The notes beneath the pieces are model-generated. The model was not told the DNA's origin and did not search any database. It saw nothing but the letters and a program-made list of their open reading frames with translations. 64,000 nucleotides of DNA from Legionella maceachernii (GTDB taxonomy: Bacteria > Pseudomonadota > Gammaproteobacteria > Legionellales > Legionellaceae), in assembly GCF_900167045.1 (NCBI RefSeq), contig NZ_FUXJ01000008.1:121359-185358 (forward strand), in the 5' to 3' direction. The position numbers were made by a program, and so were the translations under genes. Every line of letters begins with the position of its first letter. The stretch's first letter is position 1. Shown here piece after piece: positions 1-9,018 of the stretch.

Positions 1-1386
1 CATATTGAAAACACTATGGCCGTCAATTTACTCGCTGGACTTGGATTTCGTCAGCCCGAGCGTTGTTACCAAATGTTGTATACCTTTCGTCACTCGCCCC
101 GGTGCCGGCGTCTGTCACAAGCGGCTAGAATGCGTCTTGATCGCTTTATGTTGCTGTTATTGACTGAGTTAACTGAAATTGCAGAAACGGATGCCGTTTT
201 AGCCCAAGTGTTGCACTTACTCGAAAATATTGTCGGACGGAGCGCTTATTTAGCCTTGATCACTGAAAATCCGCAAGTCTTAAAAGAATTATTGCATTGG
301 TTTGCTCATAGTCCTTTTATCACCTCATTGCTTGTCAGTCAGCCTTTCTTGCTCGAGGTTTTACTTGATCAAGAGGAAAATTGGCGGTTGCCCTCACGCC
401 AGCAGCTTCTGCAAACCTTAAAAAGTCAATTAGTGCATTGCACAGAGAACGAATTACAAGGCGAAATTTTACGTCAATTTAAATTGAATAATTGGCTTTA
501 TGCTGCTCGGGCAGAGATGCATAGGCAGTATGATGCCGTACGTATTGGACGCTTTTTGGCGGATGTTGCTGAGGTGATTGTTGAAGCGGTTTTGGCCATT
601 GCTTGTGAGCAATTAGCCAAACGTTATCCGCAAATGGAGCAGATAAAAACACGCTTCGCCATTATTGCTTACGGTAAGTTAGGGAGTCGGGAAATGAACT
701 ATAATTCCGATCTTGATTTGGTTTTTATTCATGCAGCGCGTCAGGAAGAAGAAGGATTAGTGACGCGGTTGACGCAAAAAATTTTGCATATGTTAACTAC
801 CCGTTCGCAAGCGGGAATTTTATATTCAGTTGACACCCGTTTACGTCCCTCCGGTGCTGCGGGTTTATTAGTCAGTCATATTGACGCGTTCATTGAATAT
901 CAACGTGCTCATGCTTGGACTTGGGAGCATCAAGCATTACTTCGAGCACGAATCATCGTGGCTAACAATCGTATTCGTCATCTTTTCAAACAACTTAAAG
1001 CCGATGTGTTATTTTTGCCGAGAGATAAACGAACGCTGCGCGATGACGTGTTAAACATGAGAGAAAGAATTAGCCAGCATGCCGACTCTGAACTAGTGAA
1101 ATACGCAGCGGGCGGCTTGCTGGATCTTGAATTTTTAGTGCAATTTTTAGTATTGGCCTATCCAAAACCGAGTTTTCTGCGGCATACCAATACATTAAAT
1201 CTGCTACAGCAATTGTACAGTGAAATGATTCTTAATCACGAGCAGTGGGGTAAACTCAAACAAGCCTATAAGTATTATCATCATTTGTTGCATCAAAATT
1301 TACTGCAACCCGCAGTCCATGATTACAGCGCCCAGCGGTATGAGGTGTTGGCGGTGAGTAAGACCTTATTTTCTGGACAAGAGTAA
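1..1386 (+). CDS. glnE: Bifunctional glutamine synthetase adenylyltransferase/deadenylylase, C-terminal part (5' end outside window)
   Basis: The frame is open from base 1, so the window begins inside the gene; 461 codons remain of a protein normally about 940 residues. This is the C-terminal adenylyl-transfer half, which attaches AMP to glutamine synthetase when nitrogen is plentiful. The nucleotidyltransferase signature YGKLGSREM...SDLDLVF lies near residues 223-240, with the metal-binding DxD at about 237, followed by the conserved DTRLRPSG block and an all-helical GlnE tail. The MAV start at base 16 is internal and should not be taken as the gene start. No co-transcribed gene follows on this strand. 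Confidence 0.95.
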   Translation, partial: HIENTMAVNLLAGLGFRQPERCYQMLYTFRHSPRCRRLSQAARMRLDRFMLLLLTELTEIAETDAVLAQVLHLLENIVGRSAYLALITENPQVLKELLHWFAHSPFITSLLVSQPFLLEVLLDQEENWRLPSRQQLLQTLKSQLVHCTENELQGEILRQFKLNNWLYAARAEMHRQYDAVRIGRFLADVAEVIVEAVLAIACEQLAKRYPQMEQIKTRFAIIAYGKLGSREMNYNSDLDLVFIHAARQEEEGLVTRLTQKILHMLTTRSQAGILYSVDTRLRPSGAAGLLVSHIDAFIEYQRAHAWTWEHQALLRARIIVANNRIRHLFKQLKADVLFLPRDKRTLRDDVLNMRERISQHADSELVKYAAGGLLDLEFLVQFLVLAYPKPSFLRHTNTLNLLQQLYSEMILNHEQWGKLKQAYKYYHHLLHQNLLQPAVHDYSAQRYEVLAVSKTLFSGQE

Positions 1387-1521
1387 TGCAAATCAGTCTA
1401 ATCGAGCTTATCATGCGTATACCTTCCATGCAGTTGACGCGCCTCCCTCTTATCCAAAGCTAGAAGTAGACCCTATTTTGCCCACGTGCCCGGCTAGTCT
1501 GCAGAGAAAGAGCAAAAACCC

Positions 1522-1995
1522 TTATTCATTTTCTTTGAATTTCACTATCCAAAAATGCTGAGAGCTGTTGACGTTGCTAGGAACCGGTTCAACCACAATG
1601 GTTTGTACTAATGCGGGGTAAAAAGGCCCAGAAGAGGTTGCCCATTGATAAGTGATTTGAAATTGCCAGCTGTTTTTATGTTGGGCTATTTGTTTGATCT
1701 GATAAGAGGTAATCCAAGGGCTGGAAGTTCCTGAGACCCAATAAGGCCATTCTTGTTTATATTTATTTTTTAATGGATCTGAAAAGAGCATAAATTGGAC
1801 TGCCCCATTGCGTGTTTTAGTGGCTTCAGCAAATAAAGAGGCCACTTCAGCCGGCTCTTTAGGGGCTAAGGCTCTTTCCAGCATAGAAATACGTGCTACA
1901 GCAGACTCCGATTGAGAGATAGTTTCAGCGCCACTTAAAGAAGGAAGTAGGAACAAAGTAAACAGAAAAGCGAGTTTAACGTTTAATGGTTTCAT
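1522..1995 (-). CDS. Predicted secreted protein of unknown function
   Basis: I do not recognise this 157-residue protein. The first 22 residues are a Sec-type signal peptide (KLAFLFTLFLLPSLSGA, cleavage probably after SGA), so it should be periplasmic or exported. The mature part has a helical segment (about 25-65) and then beta-rich sequence with many Trp/Tyr residues (YWVSGTSSPWITSY, about 85-98), which recalls small NTF2-like or protein-interaction folds without a decisive motif. It starts 5 bp after the end of the HPt gene on the same strand, so the two probably form an operon. Confidence 0.6.
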   Translation of the reverse strand: MKPLNVKLAFLFTLFLLPSLSGAETISQSESAVARISMLERALAPKEPAEVASLFAEATKTRNGAVQFMLFSDPLKNKYKQEWPYWVSGTSSPWITSYQIKQIAQHKNSWQFQITYQWATSSGPFYPALVQTIVVEPVPSNVNSSQHFWIVKFKENE

Positions 1996-2000
1996 AGTAA

Positions 2001-2465
2001 TTAAGCTGTGTGCGTAGAAATCCAGTCATTAATCGATTGTTCAGTCTCATTAGCCACTTGAATTAATTGAAAATAGAGCTTGTCCAATAGGTTAGTGTAA
2101 CCTGCTTTTTGATAACGTTCCAAATATTGGCAAGCTAATTTAAGCCGAACAGTGCCACAATACAAAGCTGCACTCTTCAATTTATGCGCGAGTTCCTCAA
2201 TTTTGCACCAATTATGTTCAGTGTAAGCTGCTTCAATTTCGCTTAATTCCGTGGGTAATTCTTTCTTTAAGAGGAGCTCAAGCAGCTCGTGTAAAATGGA
2301 GGCATCACCCAGGTTAGCAAGTCCCAGCTCAATATCAAGCAAAGGATAATGATCCAGAAGGAACAGCTCCTCTTCGTTATTAGGTAAATCAATTCCTAAA
2401 GATTTGTTTTTCTCATTAGCCAATGTCGTATTTTCCTTTGGGGAAACTTGCTTTAACTCATTCAT
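2001..2465 (-). CDS. HPt (histidine phosphotransfer) domain protein
   Basis: This 154-residue soluble protein has an acidic N-terminal tail (1-40) and a C-terminal HPt four-helix bundle. The phospho-acceptor is His94 in the motif AHKLKSAALYCG, which matches the HPt consensus (HxLKGxxxxxG). HPt proteins relay phosphate between hybrid sensor kinases and response regulators. No kinase or regulator gene is adjacent, so its partner must be elsewhere. It is followed closely by the secreted protein at 1522-1995. The start ATG at 2465 is supported by a purine-rich GGAAGTAAG stretch upstream. Confidence 0.85.
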   Translation of the reverse strand: MNELKQVSPKENTTLANEKNKSLGIDLPNNEEELFLLDHYPLLDIELGLANLGDASILHELLELLLKKELPTELSEIEAAYTEHNWCKIEELAHKLKSAALYCGTVRLKLACQYLERYQKAGYTNLLDKLYFQLIQVANETEQSINDWISTHTA

Positions 2466-2861
2466 CTTACTTCCACAACTTATTCTACACCGCTTCCATA
2501 AATTATATATGATTTCTTATTGGTGCAAATGTGTAATGTGGATTATTGATTAATAAATAATCTAAATGCTTTTAAAAAAATCTTTTATGATCCCTTAAGG
2601 ATGGCTTTAATTGCCCCCTATCAATTGAAGAGGTATTGTTCTCGGTGAGAGGCATGACCCCAGTTTCTAGTTTTTTTTCTCCTCTGTGGAGGCGGATTTG
2701 TATAGCGCTTATCGAAATGTCATTAAGAAGAGTGGCGCTAGGTAGGAGGCAACCTCCATTCTAATTTTCCATTAAATTTGCTGATTATGGGCTTTAATAA
2801 GGCTATTTTTTAATTAGCCTATGCTAGAATCGTTTGCTCATTAACCACCATAAGAGCAAGT
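2466..2861. other. Intergenic region between divergent HPt and VOC genes
   Basis: This stretch of about 396 bp holds no ORF I can support. It is AT-rich and must contain the promoters of the two divergent genes. The only structure I notice is a short GGAGG-CAA-CCTCC hairpin near 2745-2757. I see no tRNA or riboswitch-like fold. Confidence 0.5.
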
Positions 2862-3236
2862 ATGAGCCCTAAAAATACCTTTTGTTGGATAGATATTCCT
2901 GTTGTTGATTTGGACAGAGCCATTCATTTTTACAGCGCAATTTTAAGCGAGCCGGTACAAAAAATCGCTGAGCATGGTTTCGAATTTGGACTATTACCTC
3001 ATGCGCAGGATAATGTTTCAGGCTGCTTAGTCGTGATGAATGACAGAAAACCATCCCAGGATGGCCCATTGGTTTATCTTAATGTTGAAGGTCAATTGGA
3101 TAAGGCCATTGAAGAAGCAAAAAAGCTCGGTGCAAAGCTAGTTCAAGCAAAAGAGCAAATAGGCCCTTACGGCCACAGAGCCATTATTTTGGATACAGAA
3201 GGGAATGCAATTGCGTTGTATTCTAAAGAAGCTTAA
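2862..3236 (+). CDS. VOC superfamily (glyoxalase/bleomycin-resistance-like) protein
   Basis: The protein is 124 residues and cytoplasmic. A vicinal-oxygen-chelate fold is indicated by the opening IDIPVVDLDRAIHFYSAIL and the closing GHRAIILDTEGNAIALYSK, both typical of single-domain VOC proteins. Family members are metal-dependent lyases, dioxygenases or drug-binding proteins; nothing here fixes the substrate. The final metal ligand (usually Glu in the last strand) is not obvious, so it may be a binding rather than a catalytic member. It is a single-gene unit reading away from the HPt gene. Confidence 0.8.
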   Translation: MSPKNTFCWIDIPVVDLDRAIHFYSAILSEPVQKIAEHGFEFGLLPHAQDNVSGCLVVMNDRKPSQDGPLVYLNVEGQLDKAIEEAKKLGAKLVQAKEQIGPYGHRAIILDTEGNAIALYSKEA

Positions 3237-3260
3237 AAGTCCCTGCAATCGTACCTATTC

Positions 3261-3290
3261 CTACGTCCCGCCGCTTATCCGCAGGATCTA
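3261..3290. repeat. Dispersed palindromic repeat, copy A
   Basis: The sequence CTACGTCCCGCCGCTTATCC followed by GCAGGATC resembles copies at 40476 and 63711 in this window. It sits just downstream of the VOC gene, and part of it recurs inverted at about 3398-3410 in the end of the MFS gene. It looks like a REP-type extragenic palindrome. Confidence 0.5.
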
Positions 3291-3396
3291 GCAGTCTTGC
3301 GCGTGAATTAGCTCCAGAGACGTCATGTCATCGGGGTGTAATAATAATCCTTAAGGCAGCGACATTATCAGTTCACCCCACCTAGGGCGTCCCTTG

Positions 3397-4677
3397 TTAA
3401 GCGGCGGGATGACCTATCCCTTTAGGGTTTAGTACTTGGTATCTACGACTAAGAAACACCAGTGAAAGAATAGTGAGCAGTGCGACAAGGATTAAATAAA
3501 GTGCTGGCGCAGTGACCCAGCCCGTATAATAAATTAAAGATAAAGAGAGAAGTGGAGTCAGCCCTCCGAAAAGAGCAAAACCTAAATTATAGCTAACGGC
3601 TATGCCACTATAACGGATTTTTGTGGGAAATAATTCACTGAGTAAAGGCGGAATAAACCCTGCAGATAAACCCAGCAATAAGGAACTGGCAATAAAGGCA
3701 ATGGGATAAAGAGAGGGGTAATACGCATAAATAGTAAAGATTGGGTAAGCAAGACAAGCGGTGAGTATTGCCAAAAACCGTACTAATTTTTTTATATTGA
3801 ATACGTCGGTTAGATACCCAAAAACTATACTCAAAACCGAGCCAAAAGCTATCGCTGCGGTGCGTTCCCAGATGTAAGCATTGTTGGGTAAATGTAACAC
3901 TTTAGTGAAATAGGCTGGATTAAATAAGAAAAGCCCCGTCACAATCGCCGCACACAGTGCCACAATAAGTCCTCCTGCGACGACACAGGAAAATTGTTGT
4001 TTAAACACGGTAACAATTGGAAATTTTTCAATGGATTTTTCGATCGCTAAAAACGGCGCTGATTCATGGAGTTCTTTGCGAAGTAAATAACTGAGTAATC
4101 CAAAAACGCCACCCGCAATGAAAGGAATTCGCCAGCCATAAGCTTGCATTTGGGCTTCAGGAAGAAAAGTTAAAATCGCAGCATGAACAATTGACCCTAA
4201 TACAATCCCAAAAAGAAGAGCGCAGAAAATGATTCCGCAGGCAAGGCCTTTATGTTGAGGTAACGATTCAGTGACATAAGTAATGGCTCCAGGAATCTCG
4301 CCACCAATGGAAATGCCTTGCAAAATCCGTAAGCTAATGACGATAAGGGGGGCGGCTATACCTATCGTGGAATAAGTGGGTATGAAGCCGATACCGATTG
4401 TGGCCAGTGCCATGATTAATATTGACACGGTAAAAGTCGTTTTGCGGCCAATTTTATCGCCAAAATGCCCAAAAATAATTCCTCCCAGAGGTCTGACTAA
4501 ATAACCAATGGCAAAAGTGGCAAAGGTAATCAGTAAGCTGACTAGCTCGTCAGTAGCTGGGAAAAAAGCATTAGAAATATAGCTCGCAAACAGGGCGAAA
4601 ATAATGAAGTCATAAAACTCTAAAGTTCCGCCTAAACTTGAAAGAATTAACAAACGTTGTTGATCTTTTTGCACCAT
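3397..4677 (-). CDS. MFS transporter, metabolite:H+ symporter (ProP-like) family
   Basis: This 426-residue inner-membrane protein has about 12 predicted transmembrane segments. The opening LGGTLEFYDFIIFALFASYI, the loop motif GHFGDKIGRKTT between TM2 and TM3, and LRILQGISIGGEIPGA in TM4 are typical of the MHS branch (ProP, KgtP, ShiA), which imports organic acids, osmolytes or similar metabolites with protons. The substrate cannot be told. The start ATG at 4677 has an AAGGA sequence just upstream. The palindrome array begins directly behind the promoter side of the gene. Confidence 0.88.
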   Translation of the reverse strand: MVQKDQQRLLILSSLGGTLEFYDFIIFALFASYISNAFFPATDELVSLLITFATFAIGYLVRPLGGIIFGHFGDKIGRKTTFTVSILIMALATIGIGFIPTYSTIGIAAPLIVISLRILQGISIGGEIPGAITYVTESLPQHKGLACGIIFCALLFGIVLGSIVHAAILTFLPEAQMQAYGWRIPFIAGGVFGLLSYLLRKELHESAPFLAIEKSIEKFPIVTVFKQQFSCVVAGGLIVALCAAIVTGLFLFNPAYFTKVLHLPNNAYIWERTAAIAFGSVLSIVFGYLTDVFNIKKLVRFLAILTACLAYPIFTIYAYYPSLYPIAFIASSLLLGLSAGFIPPLLSELFPTKIRYSGIAVSYNLGFALFGGLTPLLSLSLIYYTGWVTAPALYLILVALLTILSLVFLSRRYQVLNPKGIGHPAA

Positions 4678-4689
4678 TCATCCTTAATT

Positions 4690-5342
4690 CCGAGATCCTT
4701 CGCTTCGCTCAGGACGACAACCCCCGAGCAAAGCGAGGGACCTCCCGACTCTTGGCAGTAACCTCCAAAGGAGATCCCTCACTGCGCTCAGGACGACAAC
4801 ACAACTGTCATCCCGAGCAAAGCGAGGGACCTCCCAACTCTTGGCAGTAACCCCATCCAGGAGATCCCTCACTGCGTTCGGGACGACAACAACCTCTGTC
4901 ATCCCGAGCAATGCGAGGGACCTCCCAACTCTTGGCAGTAACCCCACCAAGGAGATCCTTCGCTTCGCTCAGGACGACAACACAACTGTCATCCCGAGCA
5001 AAGCGAGGGACCTCCCGACTCTTGGCACTAACCCCACCAAGGAGATCCTTCGCTTCGCTCAGGACGACAACACAACTGTCATCCCGAGCAAAGCGAGGGA
5101 CCTCCCGACTCTTGGCACTAACCCCACCAAGGAGATCCTTCGCCTCGCTCAGGACGACAACACAACTCACTGTCATCCTGAGCAACGCGAAGGACCTCCC
5201 GACTCTTGGCAGTAACTCCATCAGGGAGATCCCTTACTACGTTCGGGAGGACAATACCCTGTCATCCCGAGCAACGCGAGGGACCTCCCAACTCTTGGCA
5301 GTAACCCCACCAAGGAGATCCTTCGCTTCGCTCAGGACGACA
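4690..5342. repeat. Tandem array of palindromic repeats, about 90-bp period
   Basis: Eight copies of a GAGATCC(C/T)TCGC...GACGACA half-unit start at 4692, 4771, 4861, 4952, 5042, 5132, 5226 and 5315. They alternate with seven copies of the opposite half, CCCGAGCAAAGCGAGGGACC. Spacings are 79-94 bp, mostly 90. The two halves are near reverse complements, so neighbouring halves could form stems of about 28 bp. The spacer CTCCC(A/G)ACTCTTGGCAGTAAC is also conserved. Both strands are open in several frames, giving spurious ORFs rich in FASLRTT/SSRAKRGTS. The half-unit resembles an extragenic palindrome widespread in bacteria; the tandem arrangement is the unusual part. Confidence 0.9.
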
Positions 5343-5400
5343 TGAACAATTTAGCTTTAAATGCAGCAAAGGGGAAGAGAAATTCTCCAAACAGATTCTC

Positions 5401-6177
5401 CTAATCTTGCAAAATCGCTACGGCACGAGTCCAACCGGCTGACGCGTTTTTGATTTTGACGGGGAAACAACAAACCATGAAGCCGTGTGCAGGCAGACTT
5501 TCTAAATTATGGAGTTTTTCTAAATGGCAATAACTGATCTCACGACTTGCTTTATGCCCTTCCCAAATCAAGGAAGCATCTCTCTTAGCGAGGTATTTTT
5601 CCCGAGTATGGGCAAAGGGTGCATCCCAGCTCCAGCCATCTGTTCCAGTAATTTTTACCCCGAATTCCAGTAAATATAGGGTTGCTTCGCGCCCCATACC
5701 ACAGCCTGCGTTAATATAATCCTCATGACCATATCGTGAGCCAGCACGGGTATTAATTAACACGATATCTAACGGTTTCAATTCATAATGAATTCGTTTA
5801 AGCTCAGCTTGCACATCCTTTTTAGTGACGACGTAACCATCAGGCAAATGGCGAAAATCCAGTTTTACTCCTGCTTGGAAGCACCATTCCAGGGGAATTT
5901 CATCGATGGTAATCGCTCGCTTATTTTTATCCATTAGTGTCGAGAAATGATAAGGGGCATCGAGATGAGTGCCATTGTGGGTAATCAAATTGACTCGTTC
6001 GTAAGCCCAGGCCTCACTGTCGGGTAGATCGCCAGGAGTTAGACCGGGGAAAAAATGCATCAGCTCACCTACCGTTTGTTGATGAGTTAAATAGTGAATT
6101 TCTGGTTGATAGCCAGGGGGATCGGATTTCACTTCGTTTTCCAAGTAAATGGAAAGATCAATAAATTTCTTTGCCAT
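5401..6177 (-). CDS. Cyclase family protein (putative metal-dependent hydrolase)
   Basis: The protein is 258 residues and cytoplasmic. The metal-binding signature of the cyclase/kynurenine-formamidase-like family is seen as H67-N-G-T-H71-L-D73-A-P-Y-H77. Further family features are TGTDGWSWDAPF and the C-terminal FPVKIKNASAGWTRAVA. Family members hydrolyse cyclic or formyl amides, such as kynurenine formamidase and isatin hydrolase. No tryptophan-catabolism gene is nearby, so the substrate is open. It is a single-gene unit between the palindrome array and the divergent glycosyltransferase. Confidence 0.85.
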   Translation of the reverse strand: MAKKFIDLSIYLENEVKSDPPGYQPEIHYLTHQQTVGELMHFFPGLTPGDLPDSEAWAYERVNLITHNGTHLDAPYHFSTLMDKNKRAITIDEIPLEWCFQAGVKLDFRHLPDGYVVTKKDVQAELKRIHYELKPLDIVLINTRAGSRYGHEDYINAGCGMGREATLYLLEFGVKITGTDGWSWDAPFAHTREKYLAKRDASLIWEGHKASREISYCHLEKLHNLESLPAHGFMVCCFPVKIKNASAGWTRAVAILQD

Positions 6178-6235
6178 GTTTGTTCCTTAGCTATGCTGTA
6201 CAATTCATTTCGCTCATTTCGAATACGCAGGTAAT

Positions 6236-6265
6236 CTGACAACTCAAATCATCTATTATTACAAT
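6236..6265 (+). promoter_or_regulatory. Candidate sigma70 promoter for the toxin-like glycosyltransferase
   Basis: CTGACA (6236-6241) and TACAAT (6260-6265) are separated by 18 bp, 26 bp before the ATG at 6291. An ACGAGG ribosome-binding site lies 5 bp before the start. Confidence 0.45.
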
Positions 6266-6290
6266 GTATTTAAAATAAAACGAGGCTTCT

Positions 6291-7655
6291 ATGGCTATTT
6301 TGCCAAAGGACTTACACTTTATCTGGTTAGGCAAGGTCCCTGATCGGCAAGGGCGCGATAATATCATTGCTTGGAAAAAGCAAAACCCTGATTATGCTGT
6401 TAAGCTTTGGATCGATTCTGAGCTTTTTATTGATCCGAAACAATCAGGATTGCCAGAGGATGAAGCTTATTTGTCCAATTATGAAGATTATCTTGAACTT
6501 GTGCAGTGGGCCAGTGAAAACCAAATTACTATCGCTGATATCGCCAGAAACCCGCTAATTACTCATCCAATTGTTCAGCACGAGCATGCCATTTATCAGG
6601 AAATGGCTGCCAGGAATTTTTTTGATGATGAGATTGAAGGTCTGTATCGAAATTATGCTGCTGCTTCGGATATTTTGCGTGTCGAAATTTTATTTCGAAA
6701 GGGTGGCGTTTATGCGGATACCAAAGACGTGTTCCCAGGAGAGTCTCCTTTAGGTGACTTGGATGCGCCCCATGGTTTTTTATTCAGCGGGGCGCGAGGC
6801 TTTTATAATAATGATTTCATGGCGAGTGAGGCTTATGGTCGTGTCATTTCTGCTTTCCGTAATGCCATCGTGCAAAATTATCAGAGCCTTTACCGCGACC
6901 CACAACTCACAGCCAAACATCGTAATTCACAATTAGGACGATTCATTTCCTTTTTTGGCTCCGGTGATTATCGTGTTGATACAACCTCAAAAACAAGCGG
7001 TCCAGAAGCGTTAGTTCATTTGCTTAAAGAAGCCTATTATTGGTTATTTTCTGACAATGAATTCAATTTTAATCCTAAATATTATGCCTTGCCCCCAGAG
7101 CAAACAGCAAGTTGGCATGATGCAAAGGCGCTAACCAAAGTCGATAATTTAAATTGCATACTAAGAAATTTTGTGGTTGATCATTTTATTGTTGAAATGG
7201 ATAAGAAGATTGATTTATTGAATACGGCAATTAAGAGAGAGAAAAAATGGTTTCGACGAACAGATCAAGCGAAAGTGGTCAACTTAAACGAGACAATCTT
7301 TCTGCTAAACCAATTAAAACACCATTTAAAAGTCATTCCATCAGCATACGGTTTAGAAGAAATTTATTCCACCGCAACGCGTGAGTTGAGCCAGGAAAAG
7401 CCAATGATCGCCGAATTTTTAACGCAGATGAAACAAGCGTTTGTATTGACTGAACAAGTGATTGAATTTGCTTCTGAATACCTTCATTGTGAAAAAATAA
7501 GTCATGAACATTTTTTTTCTTTTATTAAAGACGTCACCTTTCTCAGAAATCATGATTTTAATACCTTGCTCCGCTCACCTGATAAAGTGAGCACGGAAGA
7601 TTTTGCCCGGTGGTTCATGTCACCTTCTGAGGGTAATAATATTGAAGTTAAGTGA
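6291..7655 (+). CDS. TcdA/TcdB-like glycosyltransferase (candidate translocated effector)
   Basis: The protein is 454 residues with no signal peptide. The N-terminal half looks like a GT-A glycosyltransferase of the large-clostridial-toxin/GT32 type. LPKDLHFIWLGKVP at 4-17 is the sugar-nucleotide site seen in these enzymes, R120...SD127ILR is the helix that precedes the DxD motif, and G138-GVYADTKD-146 stands at the DxD position. Here the metal motif reads D143-T-K-D146 rather than DxD, so activity or its register is uncertain. The C-terminal half (about 270-454) is helical and may target membranes or hosts. Related toxins modify host GTPases, and Legionella uses this fold in effectors such as SetA. 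A host role is inferred. Confidence 0.7.
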   Translation: MAILPKDLHFIWLGKVPDRQGRDNIIAWKKQNPDYAVKLWIDSELFIDPKQSGLPEDEAYLSNYEDYLELVQWASENQITIADIARNPLITHPIVQHEHAIYQEMAARNFFDDEIEGLYRNYAAASDILRVEILFRKGGVYADTKDVFPGESPLGDLDAPHGFLFSGARGFYNNDFMASEAYGRVISAFRNAIVQNYQSLYRDPQLTAKHRNSQLGRFISFFGSGDYRVDTTSKTSGPEALVHLLKEAYYWLFSDNEFNFNPKYYALPPEQTASWHDAKALTKVDNLNCILRNFVVDHFIVEMDKKIDLLNTAIKREKKWFRRTDQAKVVNLNETIFLLNQLKHHLKVIPSAYGLEEIYSTATRELSQEKPMIAEFLTQMKQAFVLTEQVIEFASEYLHCEKISHEHFFSFIKDVTFLRNHDFNTLLRSPDKVSTEDFARWFMSPSEGNNIEVK

Positions 7656-7714
7656 ATCACTAGTCTAATAAGTTCAACCTATCATTTTAATGAGAACTCT
7701 GAGAAAATAGGAGA

Positions 7715-7737
7715 ATTACCTTAAATTTTTAGGTAAT
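7715..7737 (+). terminator. Small hairpin between glycosyltransferase and bicupin genes
   Basis: ATTACCT (7715-7721) and AGGTAAT (7731-7737) form a 7-bp stem with an AT-rich loop. It could terminate the upstream gene, but there is no trailing T-run, so support is weak. Confidence 0.3.
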
Positions 7738-7768
7738 GACCTCATTGAACTGAATAGGGAATTTGAAG

Positions 7769-8953
7769 ATGATAAGGAAATATTGGAAAGCAGCAATTAA
7801 TATTATTCTTCTTGCTGTGATATTCATTCCACCGGCGCAAGCAACAGAAACAACAGCCTCTCCATCAGGCCCTGAAACCACCACTGTCAGTGCAAATCCT
7901 AAAATTGAAAAGCTCCTGCAAGAGGAGTCGAAGAATATAGCAGCAGAATTTCCTTATCGTATTAATCTATTTAAGCAGGGGCAGATTGATAAAAATAGCG
8001 CGGGAGTAAGAATTGCGGAAACCGCAAATCAATTACTTTCTAATAATTCAGGATTACTTTTTTATTATGAAGTGGTGACTGATGCAATGAGAGTTCCGCA
8101 TTGGCATTCTAATGCGACTGAGATAGGAACAGTTCTCAGTGGAAAAATGAGAGTCACCATTTGGGAAGGTGCGGGAAATACCAAAATGTACACCGTAGAA
8201 AAAAATGGTACATGGATTATTCCAAAGGCCAAACTGCATTCCTTAGAAAATGTGGGACCAGAAAAGATGAAATTTCTTGTTGTTTATGATTCGCCTATCG
8301 CTGCGGATAGGGATTTTCTTACTGCCTGGGCTTCATTGCCCGATGCCATACTGGCACGTGCTGTTGGGCTTACGGAAAGTGATATTGACGGTATTAAGAA
8401 AACAACTGTTAATCGATTAAGTGCATTCGATCCAGCCGCCTCACCCGAAAAAGGGGATATGTACAGCGAGCTATCGAATAACTTTAAGACCACAAAACCG
8501 CTTTATCAATCAGAACTAGGTTCAATCACTCGAGTAGATTCCAAAGTTAATCCTCTTATCGATGGAATGGCTTTGCAAAGAACGATCATGAAGCCTGGAG
8601 TACTACGCATTCCTCATTGGTATACTTCGGGTGATGTGTTGTTATTTGTATTAAATGGAGAGGCGTTCTTCACTCTGATGAATGATGACGGAAAGGTTTA
8701 TCACACTCTCGTTCATCGAGGGGATTTGATCTCCATTCCCGTAGGAAATTTTCATAGTTTCTTAAATGTGGGCAATGAAGATTTGGAAGTTTATGAAGGC
8801 TTCAATCGCACCGACGGGATTAATGAGATCACATTGATGAATGGGGTACAACATTTTAATTTGGGTACAATCCAAGGGGCTACAGGATTAAGTAAAGACG
8901 TCATTAAAAAAATACAACAGGAGAAACCTGAATCCTACATGGTAAAATTCTAA
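7769..8953 (+). CDS. Secreted bicupin protein (oxalate decarboxylase-like)
   Basis: The protein is 394 residues from the ATG at 7769, chosen over an in-frame TTG at 7763 because AGGGA sits at good spacing. A signal peptide covers residues 1-25 (INIILLAVIFIPPAQA). Two cupin barrels follow. The first has a complete metal site, H111-W-H113...E118...H157. The second reads H283-W-Y285...D289, replacing the second His and the Glu, so it is probably not a normal metal site. Bicupins of this shape include oxalate decarboxylases and structural or binding cupins. The export signal suggests a periplasmic or extracellular role. It stands alone and converges on pfp. Confidence 0.75.
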   Translation: MIRKYWKAAINIILLAVIFIPPAQATETTASPSGPETTTVSANPKIEKLLQEESKNIAAEFPYRINLFKQGQIDKNSAGVRIAETANQLLSNNSGLLFYYEVVTDAMRVPHWHSNATEIGTVLSGKMRVTIWEGAGNTKMYTVEKNGTWIIPKAKLHSLENVGPEKMKFLVVYDSPIAADRDFLTAWASLPDAILARAVGLTESDIDGIKKTTVNRLSAFDPAASPEKGDMYSELSNNFKTTKPLYQSELGSITRVDSKVNPLIDGMALQRTIMKPGVLRIPHWYTSGDVLLFVLNGEAFFTLMNDDGKVYHTLVHRGDLISIPVGNFHSFLNVGNEDLEVYEGFNRTDGINEITLMNGVQHFNLGTIQGATGLSKDVIKKIQQEKPESYMVKF

Positions 8954-9018
8954 TAAGCCATGGTGATTCTTGCGTGTTGATTATGACTTACTGCTGTTAA
9001 GTTAAAGAACATTATCCT

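Noticed and set aside
4690..5342. CRISPR array
   Set aside because: Spacers between palindromes are conserved instead of unique, unit length is 90 bp and no cas gene is present.
4684..5345. Several long ORFs on both strands within the palindrome array
   Set aside because: They arise from a repeat with few stops in any frame; products are repetitive (FASLRTT, SSRAKRGTS) and have no initiation signals.
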